Assembly: GCA_902385515.1 (NCBI GenBank) | Contig: CABMGC010000097.1 | Span: 1 to 11,320 of the forward strand | DNA: 11,320 nucleotides | Source: an uncultured archaeon | Lineage (GTDB): Archaea; Micrarchaeota; Micrarchaeia; Micrarchaeales; CABMGC01 | Direction: 5' to 3' | Part shown: piece by piece, positions 1-5,979 of the stretch | Position numbering within the stretch: the stretch's first letter is position 1 | Layout of the letters: the number at the start of each line of letters is the position of its first letter | Notes under the pieces: generated by a model | The model's input: the letters and a program-made list of their open reading frames with translations, nothing else | Databases searched by the model: none | Told to the model about the DNA's origin: nothing | Program-made: the position numbers and the translations under genes

Positions 1-84
1 GTCGAGCATTACATCGACAAACACGAATATCCGAAATTCCTTCCTAAAGAAGACGACGGACAGAAGACGCTCTTTGCGTCTTAA
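1..84 (+). CDS. C-terminal tail of a protein, probably an IS200/IS605 transposon protein (partial)
   Basis: The frame is open from the window edge and encodes 27 residues, starting VEHYIDKHE and ending QKTLFAS before TAA at 82-84. Only the tail is present, so the family cannot be read directly. The stop lies 12 bp before a hairpin and TTCAC that look like an IS200/IS605 right end, which suggests a TnpA or TnpB C-terminus. The YIDKH segment loosely resembles the C-terminal helix of Y1 (IS200-type) transposases. As an alternative, QKTLF resembles a short PCNA-interacting (PIP) tail of an archaeal replication or repair protein. Upstream sequence would decide at once. Confidence 0.5.
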   Translation, partial: VEHYIDKHEYPKFLPKEDDGQKTLFAS

Positions 85-124
85 TTCAGGTAGAAGCCTC
101 GGGCTTTAGCCCGAGGTAGTTCAC
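1..124 (+). mobile_element. Right end of a putative IS200/IS605-family element
   Basis: A perfect 9-bp stem (97-105 with 108-116, stem CCTCGGGCT) is followed by TAG and then TTCAC at 120-124. Subterminal imperfect-palindrome hairpins followed by a short TTCA-type cleavage tetra/pentamer are the known signature of IS200/IS605 right ends. In TnpB-carrying members this same segment forms the 3' end of the omega/reRNA scaffold, and the guide is read from flanking DNA, here starting at 125. The left end, transposase body and any tnpB lie outside the window, so the assignment rests on the hairpin, the TTCAC and the position just after a stop codon. Confidence 0.5.
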
Positions 125-189
125 GCTAATGTGTAAAAGAACGTAAGGAATAGGCGACGCGGCCCGTTGGGCACGCTTGTGCATGCCCT

Positions 190-228
190 GCGCCCGGCTC
201 GCTGTCGGCCGGGCGCGACGGACGCGCC
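190..228 (-). terminator. GC-rich hairpins downstream of rpl12, possible terminator
   Basis: A perfect 9-bp stem GCGCCCGGC (190-198 with 208-216, 9-nt loop) lies 39 bp beyond the rpl12 stop. A second hairpin, GGCGCG/CGCGCC (212-217 with 223-228, 5-nt loop), overlaps its 3' arm, so the two cannot form together. Read on the + strand, the second hairpin is followed by a pyrimidine tract (tttcttctctt, 229-239) and could instead stop transcription leaving the IS end. Function is inferred from position only. Confidence 0.4.
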
Positions 229-254
229 TTTCTTCTCTTCGATGCCTTCCCTTT

Positions 255-551
255 TCAGCCGAAGAGGCTCGCGAGTCCGCTTGCCGCTTCCTCGTCGCCC
301 TTCTTCTCCTCTTCCTGCTTCTTGCCCTTCTTTTCTTCGGCCGCAGGAGCCGCCGCAGGGGCCGCAGCCTGCATCGCCTGGGCGTTCTTTATGACGTCCT
401 TTATGTTGACGCCCTTAAGGGAGCCGGCTACTGACTTGGCCATCGCCTCGTCCGGTGCCATGCCCGCCGCCTTTATCACGTTCGTTATGTTTTCTTCGTT
501 CACTTCCTTTCCTGCTGCATCGAGTAGAAGAGCAGCGTATATGTATTCCAT
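255..551 (-). CDS. rpl12: Ribosomal protein L12 (P1/L12e), archaeal stalk protein
   Basis: 98 residues, the usual length for the archaeal stalk protein, which binds as dimers to the L10 spine and recruits GTPase factors such as EF-1A and EF-2. The N-terminal dimerisation domain starts MEYIYAALLLDAAGKEV and contains NITNVIKAAG. It is followed by an Ala-rich hinge (about 62-71), a charged Lys/Glu tract (about 72-89) and the hallmark factor-binding tail GLASLFG. A GGTGA Shine-Dalgarno site lies 4 nt before the ATG. It is the last gene of rpl1-rpl10-rpl12 and starts 30 bp after the rpl10 stop. Identification is clear. Confidence 0.97.
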   Translation of the reverse strand: MEYIYAALLLDAAGKEVNEENITNVIKAAGMAPDEAMAKSVAGSLKGVNIKDVIKNAQAMQAAAPAAAPAAEEKKGKKQEEEKKGDEEAASGLASLFG

Positions 552-581
552 TTTTTCACCTAAGTATGATCTATGATTTTT

Positions 582-1448
582 TCATTCGGTCTTCTGTTCA
601 GCAGAAGCCTCTGCCTCGGCAGGGACCTGGACGGAGACGCTTGCCGCCTCCGCCGCTGCTCTCGCAATCAGGGCCTTCGTGACCTCCGGTTCGGGAACCT
701 TTGCCTCGATCCCGACGGCCATCGCGTTCCTGTATCCGCGGCCAAGAAGCATGTCTGCGTTGTACTTCGTGACGAAGCCCATCTCAAGGCTCAGCGCGAA
801 CGCCTCCCTGAAGTTCCTTGCGATCTCGTTGTTCACGAAAACCTCGTCAACGCCCAGCGCGACCTCGTTGAATATGAGCCCGCCGTTCAGCGCGACCTTC
901 AGCTTCGGCGCGACGGAGAAGGGCTTTATGTCAAGTATCTTCAGGGCGTTGGCCACTGCACCGCTTATCTTCTTGCCCTTCTCGACAAGGACCTTGTCCT
1001 TGGAGATCACGACCTTGCCCTTGTCTATCTTGACGTCTATTCCTCCCGCCTTAAGGTCGGTCACCGTCTGTCCAGGGGCTATGCTGGTCTCCCCAGCCTC
1101 TATGCTTATGTCCTCCGGCGAGATCTGGTTCGGCTTTGCCGCAAGCAGGAGCTTGTTTGAGCTTATGGTCTTGTACAGCTCGAAAGGCTCCCCGTTCGAG
1201 AGTATGAGTGCGACGTTCCCGGTTATGTAGGGCTCGAGCTTCTCGAATCCGCTCTCTTTTAGCGCCCTCGATATGAGGCTCTTCCTGGCGACGACGACCT
1301 TCGCGTTGCTCCTCAGCTGCTCCTTTACCCTCTGGAAGAGCCGATCCGGCAGGCCCTCCATAGGAAGGATGGCCACCGTCTTGTGAGCCTTTATGTCCTT
1401 CTCCAGGTTTTTTACGAACTCTATCTTTTGAGATTTAAGCATTGTCAT
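582..1448 (-). CDS. rpl10: Ribosomal protein L10 (P0), stalk base
   Basis: P0/L10 anchors the stalk to 23S rRNA and carries L12 dimers. The N-terminal rRNA-binding domain is recognisable (KTVAILPMEGLPDRLFQRVK, then VVVARKSLISRAL), as is the archaeal insertion domain. The C-terminal spine shows three similar helical segments suited to L12 binding: FREAFALSLEMG, GYRNAMAVGIEA and ALIARAAAEAASV. The chain then ends EASAEQKTE, without the acidic hinge and GLxxLFG-like tail found in most archaeal P0 proteins. I chose the ATG at 1448 because GGTG lies 5 nt upstream. A GTG at 1454 overlapping the rpl1 stop and an ATG at 1442 are alternatives. It follows rpl1 directly, so translational coupling is likely. 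Confidence 0.95.
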   Translation of the reverse strand: MTMLKSQKIEFVKNLEKDIKAHKTVAILPMEGLPDRLFQRVKEQLRSNAKVVVARKSLISRALKESGFEKLEPYITGNVALILSNGEPFELYKTISSNKLLLAAKPNQISPEDISIEAGETSIAPGQTVTDLKAGGIDVKIDKGKVVISKDKVLVEKGKKISGAVANALKILDIKPFSVAPKLKVALNGGLIFNEVALGVDEVFVNNEIARNFREAFALSLEMGFVTKYNADMLLGRGYRNAMAVGIEAKVPEPEVTKALIARAAAEAASVSVQVPAEAEASAEQKTE

Positions 1449-1450
1449 AT

Positions 1451-2089
1451 TCACACCAGCTTGAACGGCTTGCTCATCGTAAGCTTCACGTAGACGGACC
1501 TTATGTGGTTGACTCCGGTCTTCTTGGTCACGGCGCTCACGACCTCCTTTACGTTGTCGTATATCTTCCTGCTGTCCATCTTCTCGCTCCCTACGACGCA
1601 GTGGACGGTCGGCAGGAACTTGCCCTTGTTCCTTATCGAGATGCTCTTGTTTATGTCGTTCGACATCTTGGTCAGGTCCTGGCCCGGCATGAACGGCTTA
1701 GGCATCTTGTTCCTCGGTCCTAGGTAAGGTCCGAGGTATCTGGCTATGGTCGGCATGAGGTTCTGCTGCGCCACTAGGACGTAGTTCAGCAGCTGCGCGA
1801 GCTTTTCCTTGTCGTTCGCCATGGCGGCTATAGCGTTTCCGTCGAGTATCTCGATGTCGCTTCCGCCGGCCTTCTCGATGAGCGCCTTGTCGGTTGCGAA
1901 CAGCGCGATCTTGCTCGTCTTGCCCTTTCCGTTGGGAAGCAGTATGTCCAAATTGAGCCTGTTGACCTGCTTTGAGAAATCGACGCTCCTGAAGTTTATC
2001 GCGAGCTCGACGCTCTGCTCGAACTTCCTTTTGCTGCGGTTCTCTTCCATGAACTTTTCGAATTCGCTGTATTTGTCTTCAAGTGCCAC
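1451..2089 (-). CDS. rpl1: Ribosomal protein L1
   Basis: 212 residues, normal for archaeal L1, which forms the mobile L1 stalk near the E site on 23S rRNA. Diagnostic segments include ELAINFRSVDF near the N-terminus, the LGPRNKMPKP loop in the centre, and KGKFLPTVHCVVGSEKM toward the C-terminal half. It starts with GTG, 5 nt after a strong GGAGGGG Shine-Dalgarno. It is the first gene of rpl1-rpl10-rpl12; the rpl11 gene that often precedes it in archaea is absent here. Archaeal and bacterial L1 proteins are known to repress their own mRNA, and the short leader upstream has a hairpin touching the Shine-Dalgarno site, which would fit. Confidence 0.97.
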   Translation of the reverse strand: MALEDKYSEFEKFMEENRSKRKFEQSVELAINFRSVDFSKQVNRLNLDILLPNGKGKTSKIALFATDKALIEKAGGSDIEILDGNAIAAMANDKEKLAQLLNYVLVAQQNLMPTIARYLGPYLGPRNKMPKPFMPGQDLTKMSNDINKSISIRNKGKFLPTVHCVVGSEKMDSRKIYDNVKEVVSAVTKKTGVNHIRSVYVKLTMSKPFKLV

Positions 2090-2169
2090 TTAAACCCCTC
2101 CTGCAAAAATGCAGTACTTGCGGGAAAACAAGTAAGATTAGTTTGCTTGAGAAAATATAAATATCTTTT
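2090..2169 (-). promoter_or_regulatory. Promoter, leader hairpin and SD of the rpl1-rpl10-rpl12 operon
   Basis: On the minus strand a TATA-like stretch ATATTTATATTTT (about 2164-2152) would place the start near 2133, giving a leader of about 43 nt. The leader has a 5-bp hairpin CTGCA/TGCAG (2101-2114), and the GGAGG Shine-Dalgarno follows its 3' arm immediately. This layout would allow L1 autoregulation or structural control of initiation. The promoter call rests on AT content and spacing. Confidence 0.55.
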
Positions 2170-2176
2170 GCAAGGA

Positions 2177-3112
2177 CTACGCGGTGTCGCGCTCGCCGCC
2201 CCTGTATTCGCTCATGCTGGAAGTGAGCGCGCGGAACGAGGAGTCTATTGTCTTCCTGTTCCTGAGCCCCACGCTCCTGGCCGCGCTTTCGAATTCGTCC
2301 GCCTGGCGCCCGAGTAGCTTGCCCACCTTTCTGACCTCGCTGTCGTAGTCCGAGAGCAGGCCGAGCGGGCCGTCCTCGTTCCTTCTCTGCAGTTTTTTGA
2401 ATTCGTCCTGCACCGCCTTGGTTCTGAACGCCTCCCCTGCGGCCTTAGAGCCCTCGCCTATGTGGTCGGAGAAAACGCCGATGACCTCGCTCCTGTACTC
2501 TTCCTGCGAGTGGTTCATCACGTACTGCGATATCACATAGAAGAGCCTGGCGGCCCTTTCCCTAGTGTACGCATGCGGATTGATCTGCGTCGCCATGGCA
2601 AAGCCGAAGGGCGCGTTTCTGACCTCCACGCCGCCTATCTTCACGCTCTTTGCGGAGTTCATCACCTTCTCGTTAACGGGTATGACCCCCACGCCCGTGC
2701 TCGGGGTGAATATGTCGAGGCTGTCGCGCTGTATCTCCCTGTCGACGCCCAGCAGCCCTATGACCTTGAACGGCGATTTTATGAAGACATGCTCCGAAGG
2801 CCTGCCGTCCGTCTTCGCGGCGACCTCCCTTACGCCGAGATAGAGGTTCCTCGCCTCTATCGCCGACCTGTCGGACCTGAGTATTGCAGTGTTAAGGTCC
2901 CTGTCGCTGATAAGCACGTCGAGGTCGTGCGTCCTGCTTATCGCGCCCGCAAGCGCATGATCCCTGTCCTCGAACAGGTTCAGCTTTATCCAAGTGCTGC
3001 CGACAGGCATCATCCTCGGAAACGTACGGTGGACCTTGACTATCGACTCCAGCTCCTTCGAGTACTTCCCGTTCTCGATAAGCGGGCTATTTTTGAGTGC
3101 TTCTGTTGGCAT
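2177..3112 (-). CDS. Putative nucleotidyltransferase-fold protein, paralog B
   Basis: 311 residues, family not recognised. It has the residue pattern of a Pol-beta-type nucleotidyltransferase core: VGST (37-40), the DLDVLI strand (63-68, two acidic residues) and a third acidic site in RDSLDIFTP (D130/D133). After the core come the block TGVGVIPV (139-146), a short strand region and a helical C-terminal half ending in charged residues. The protein at 3269-4132 shares these blocks in the same order: VGST, DLDVL, SP-F/L-KV, DS-x-D-x-FTPxTGVGxIP, and a Pro/Arg-rich helix start. AbiEii-like or other MNT/AbiEii-type NTases are the closest architecture I can suggest, but that is inference. It starts at ATG 3112 and is the last gene of the apparent operon. 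Confidence 0.75.
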   Translation of the reverse strand: MPTEALKNSPLIENGKYSKELESIVKVHRTFPRMMPVGSTWIKLNLFEDRDHALAGAISRTHDLDVLISDRDLNTAILRSDRSAIEARNLYLGVREVAAKTDGRPSEHVFIKSPFKVIGLLGVDREIQRDSLDIFTPSTGVGVIPVNEKVMNSAKSVKIGGVEVRNAPFGFAMATQINPHAYTRERAARLFYVISQYVMNHSQEEYRSEVIGVFSDHIGEGSKAAGEAFRTKAVQDEFKKLQRRNEDGPLGLLSDYDSEVRKVGKLLGRQADEFESAARSVGLRNRKTIDSSFRALTSSMSEYRGGERDTA

Positions 3113-3139
3113 GCGACCTACCTGTTTGTGATTCGTCTT

Positions 3140-3259
3140 TCAGTCGTCAGTTCGCTTAAGGTCCTTTATCAGCGACTGGAGCTGCGCGATGAGCGCATCC
3201 GCCATTGCAGGAGCGCGCTTTTCCATGTCGAATGCCTTGACCCTGTTTCTTGCCGCCAT
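3140..3259 (-). CDS. Small ORF (39 aa) between the two NTase-like genes
   Basis: Starts MAARNRVKAFDMEKRAP, continues with a probable amphipathic helix (ADALIAQLQSLIKDLKR) and ends at TGA. A GGGAG Shine-Dalgarno-like site lies 3 nt before the ATG. It begins 9 nt after the TAA of the upstream NTase-like gene and ends 27 nt before the ATG of the next, so it sits inside the operon. It is in the same frame as the upstream gene, so read-through of that TAA would add WEH plus this peptide. The downstream paralog ends at the position equivalent to the TAA, which favours a separate peptide or a chance ORF. No family is recognised. Confidence 0.4.
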   Translation of the reverse strand: MAARNRVKAFDMEKRAPAMADALIAQLQSLIKDLKRTDD

Positions 3260-3268
3260 GTGCTCCCA

Positions 3269-4132
3269 TTATGCAACGCTGATCTTCTCCTTCCCGTAGG
3301 ACTTGAACGACCTCACGACATCTTTGAGCAGCTCTTCCCTCTCGCCAGCGTCCAGCCCTATCCTCTTTGCGGCCCTGAGCACGTCAGGCTTGAGGTTGGT
3401 CTCAAGGTACGCGCCGGTCTTGTTGACCCTCTCCGAGTAGTGGGTATAGTCTACGCTAAGGCGCACGCCGCCGGTCTTGTGAAGCTCAGATACGCGTTCC
3501 TCGCCTTCTTGGATGTAGCTCATCATGACTGGCAGGGTCTCGTCCTTCAGCCTTCTTGGCGAGTCGCGATAGTCGTCCGCCCAGCAGTACGCGGCCCTCA
3601 TGATCCTGTTCGGCGTGCAGGCCACCGGGTTCACGAAGGTCGAGGTGAGGAATCCCCTTTCGGGCATCTTCATCTCAGTGCCCAGGATGCTGACCGTCTG
3701 GTAGGTGCCAATCGCCCTGTGCGCAGGTATTATCCCGACGCCCGTTTCAGGGGTGAAGAAGTCCACGCTGTCCAGAAATTCGAACTTTCCGTCCCCTGCC
3801 TTCATTCTGAGCACCTTGAGCGGCGATTCGACCTTCCTGACTGTCGGGGTCCCCATCGTGCCGTACCTGACGCTCATGCTGTCGATCAGAGACGCCTCGA
3901 CCACCTCAAGGCCGTTGGCAGTGGCGAAATTGTGGACCTTCTGCCTTTCCATGAGCACGTCGAGGTCGTTGGTCTTCGGAAGATAGGGTCCTACGCTAGC
4001 CGGCAGCGTCATCTTGGCCGGTGTGCTTCCTACCAGTACTGAGTCGAATAACTCGTATACCTTCAGGGCCCGCTCTAACTCTGACCCAAACTTCTTGTTT
4101 TCGATTGCCAGATGGTCACCCGCGTTTTTCAT
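3269..4132 (-). CDS. Putative nucleotidyltransferase-fold protein, paralog A
   Basis: 287 residues from the chosen start; family not recognised. Core NTase-like residues, numbered from the chosen ATG: VGST (34-37), TNDLDVLM with acidic D56 and D58, and LDSVDFFTP with D121/D124. TGVGIIP follows, and the C-terminal half is mostly helical. It aligns block by block with the 311-aa protein downstream and ends at the equivalent place. An in-frame ATG at 4165 would add 11 residues, but a TATA box TTTAAATA lies about 25 bp upstream of the ATG at 4132 and overlaps the first few codons of the longer form. A leaderless mRNA starting at 4132 is therefore more likely. It is first in the apparent three-gene operon and divergent from tuf. 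Confidence 0.75.
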   Translation of the reverse strand: MKNAGDHLAIENKKFGSELERALKVYELFDSVLVGSTPAKMTLPASVGPYLPKTNDLDVLMERQKVHNFATANGLEVVEASLIDSMSVRYGTMGTPTVRKVESPLKVLRMKAGDGKFEFLDSVDFFTPETGVGIIPAHRAIGTYQTVSILGTEMKMPERGFLTSTFVNPVACTPNRIMRAAYCWADDYRDSPRRLKDETLPVMMSYIQEGEERVSELHKTGGVRLSVDYTHYSERVNKTGAYLETNLKPDVLRAAKRIGLDAGEREELLKDVVRSFKSYGKEKISVA

Positions 4133-4152
4133 ATTATAATTGCCGCTTTCCC

Positions 4153-4160
4153 TATTTAAA
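4153..4160 (-). promoter_or_regulatory. TATA box for the NTase-like operon (leaderless start)
   Basis: The minus-strand sequence TTTAAATA is centred about 25 bp before the ATG at 4132, the usual TATA-to-start distance in archaea. No Shine-Dalgarno site is evident before that ATG, which fits a leaderless transcript. Confidence 0.6.
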
Positions 4161-4243
4161 AACATATTTCAGTATCTGTCCGCGCGTCGTCATCCGTCCA
4201 AGTGCCCGTCAGCGCGCGTATATCGTCAGTTTCCACGCAAACC

Positions 4244-4251
4244 TTTAAATA
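4244..4251 (+). promoter_or_regulatory. TATA box for tuf-rps10
   Basis: GCAAACC followed by TTTAAATA fits an archaeal BRE/TATA element on the + strand. The predicted start is near 4271, giving a leader of about 65 nt before tuf. The shared 204-bp region 4133-4336 carries this promoter and the opposed NTase-operon promoter; I see no other gene in it. Confidence 0.6.
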
Positions 4252-4336
4252 AGTTTATTGATAATAAAGTTAACAGATTAAGTAAGCCCTTTTCTAATCC
4301 TGGGCGCGGTATTAATCACATTTATCGGTAGATTTT

Positions 4337-5608
4337 ATGGCAGAGAAACAGCACATGAATTTGATTTTCATAGGACACGTAGACCACGGCAAGTCGACAA
4401 CGGTAGGCAGGCTGCTCTACGATACTGGAGCAATCAGCGAGCAGGCAATGGTGAAGATGAAGGAGGAGGCGGCAAAGTACAACAAAGCCACCTTCGAGTT
4501 CGCTTTCTTCATGGACGAGCTCAAGGAGGAGAGAGAGAGGGGAATCACCATCGACATCTCCCACAAGGACTTCAAGACTGCGAAGTACTACTTCACGATC
4601 ATTGACGCCCCTGGCCACAAGGACTTCGTAAAGAACATGATTACCGGAGCCAGCCAGGCAGACGCAGCGGTCCTGGTATGCTCTGCAATGGAAGGCCCTC
4701 AGTCACAAACTAGGGAGCACGCATTCCTGGCGAAGGTTCTCGGAGTCAGCCAGCTCATCGTCGGAATAAACAAGATGGACGCGGCAGGATACGACAAGGC
4801 GAAGTACGAGGACTGCAAGGCCAAGCTGAGCACTCTTCTGAAGACGATCGGATACGACGTAACAAAGATACCTTTCATCCCTTACTCTGCGTACTCTGAC
4901 GCGAACGTAAAGGAGAACAGCAAGGACATGCCTTGGTACACCGGCACTACGTTGCTGGCCGCGCTCGACGCTCTGGTTGTCCCTCCAAAGCCGATAGACA
5001 AACCGCTGAGGCTGCCCATACAGGACGTCTACAGCATATCTGGATTCGGAACCGTCCCTGTAGGAAGGGTGGAGACTGGAGTTTTGAAGCCTGGAGACAA
5101 CATAATCATAAACCCGAGCGGGGTCAAGACGGACGTGAAGAGCATCGAGATGCACCACCAGCAGCTGCAGAAGGCAGAGCCTGGAGACAACGTTGGATTC
5201 AACATAAAGGGCGTTGACAAGAAGCTCATACACAGAGGAGACGTCGTAGGGCCCGCTTCAAGCCCGCCTACGGTCGCGGAGGAGTTCACCGCCCAGATCG
5301 TGGTCATAGACCACCCTACGGCGATAGCCCCTGGATACAGCCCTGTCTTCCACATACACACCGTGCAGATGGCCGCTACCATAACGGAGATACTTGAGAA
5401 GAAGGACCCCAAGACGGGACAGACCCTCCAGAAGAACCCTGAGTTCATAAAGACCGGAGACGTCGCGATAGTCAAGGTGAAGCCCGCAAAGCCGGTAGTC
5501 ATCGAGAAGTTCGCGGAGTTCCCGCAGCTCGGAAGGTTTGCAATAAGGGACATGGGATCGACCGTTGCGGCAGGAGTGGTCCTTGACGTAGTTAAGAAGG
5601 CGGCTTGA
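4337..5608 (+). CDS. tuf: Translation elongation factor EF-1A (aEF1A)
   Basis: 423 residues, the normal archaeal length. EF-1A delivers aminoacyl-tRNA to the ribosome as a GTP complex. The GTPase domain has G1 GHVDHGKS (13-20), the switch I/G2 region ERGITID (around 67-73), G3 DAPGH (90-94), G4 NKMD (145-148) and a G5 region at SAY (184-186). The beta-barrel domains 2 and 3 follow, with VGRVETG, HPTAIAPGY and the C-terminal GRFAIRDMGSTVAAGVV block. A weak GGT-containing site precedes the ATG. The stop codon overlaps the rps10 start (TGATG), so the two are co-translated. Codon use favours AAG, GAG and GGA, as expected for a highly expressed gene here. Confidence 0.98.
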   Translation: MAEKQHMNLIFIGHVDHGKSTTVGRLLYDTGAISEQAMVKMKEEAAKYNKATFEFAFFMDELKEERERGITIDISHKDFKTAKYYFTIIDAPGHKDFVKNMITGASQADAAVLVCSAMEGPQSQTREHAFLAKVLGVSQLIVGINKMDAAGYDKAKYEDCKAKLSTLLKTIGYDVTKIPFIPYSAYSDANVKENSKDMPWYTGTTLLAALDALVVPPKPIDKPLRLPIQDVYSISGFGTVPVGRVETGVLKPGDNIIINPSGVKTDVKSIEMHHQQLQKAEPGDNVGFNIKGVDKKLIHRGDVVGPASSPPTVAEEFTAQIVVIDHPTAIAPGYSPVFHIHTVQMAATITEILEKKDPKTGQTLQKNPEFIKTGDVAIVKVKPAKPVVIEKFAEFPQLGRFAIRDMGSTVAAGVVLDVVKKAA

Positions 5609-5913
5609 TGCCAGTAGCAAGAATAAAGCTGATAAGCCGAGTAGGCAAGTCGTCAAGGGACATAGCGTTGCAGATAGCGGACATCGCGAAGTCGATAGGG
5701 GTAAAGTACAAGGGCCCCATACCCCTTCCTACCAGAAGGCTGATAATTCCTGCGAGGAGGACCCCGTGCGGAGACGGTTCGCACACGTTCGACCACTACG
5801 AGATGAGAATCCACAAGTGGCTCGTCGAGATCGAGGGAAGCGACCAGGCTCTCAGGCAGATCATGAGGATCCCTGTGCCTGACGCCGTCCAGATCGAGAT
5901 AACCCTGTCCTGA
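5608..5913 (+). CDS. rps10: Ribosomal protein S10
   Basis: 101 residues, typical of archaeal S10, a 30S head protein. Diagnostic segments are ARIKLISR at the start, the GPIPLPTRRLIIPARRTPCG loop that reaches into the ribosome, HTFDHYEMRIHKW, and the C-terminal VPDAVQIEITLS. The start is the ATG that shares its A with the tuf stop codon (TGATG). A TTG one codon upstream is less likely. The tuf-rps10 order is a common archaeal arrangement. Confidence 0.97.
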   Translation: MPVARIKLISRVGKSSRDIALQIADIAKSIGVKYKGPIPLPTRRLIIPARRTPCGDGSHTFDHYEMRIHKWLVEIEGSDQALRQIMRIPVPDAVQIEITLS

Positions 5914-5914
5914 A

Positions 5915-5928
5915 GCGGAACGTTCCGC
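5915..5928. repeat. Perfect 14-bp palindrome after rps10
   Basis: GCGGAACGTTCCGC reads identically on both strands and begins 2 bp after the rps10 stop, 2 bp before the main terminator hairpin. It may be a first small hairpin of a bipartite terminator or an mRNA 3'-end stabiliser. Confidence 0.6.
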
Positions 5929-5930
5929 AA

Positions 5931-5979
5931 CCGGCCCGGCAAAAAGTTGCCGGCCGGATACTTTTTCTTTTCTTATTGT
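5931..5979 (+). terminator. Intrinsic-like terminator of tuf-rps10
   Basis: An 11-bp stem with one bulged base (5931-5942 with 5947-5957, loop AAAG) is followed by a T-rich run from 5961 onward (ctttttcttttcttatt). The T tract marks + strand use. The tract runs into the 3' end of the converging VOC gene, so the same hairpin may also limit transcription from the other side. Confidence 0.75.

Noticed and set aside
573..1160. A 195-codon open frame on the + strand opposite rpl10
   Set aside because: Shadow of the rpl10 coding strand; composition is Arg/Leu/Val-rich with no domain.
2462..4042. A 526-codon open frame on the + strand across both NTase-like genes
   Set aside because: It is exactly antisense to two paralogous genes and their gap. 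Its product is rich in Arg, Val, His and Leu without family motifs, and the minus-strand genes have promoter, start and conserved blocks. The long openness follows from codon bias of the real genes.
5973..5975. TAA at the end of the VOC gene as a third read-through site
   Set aside because: The VOC fold is complete with its last metal ligand six residues before the stop, and the frame beyond is antisense to the terminator and rps10.
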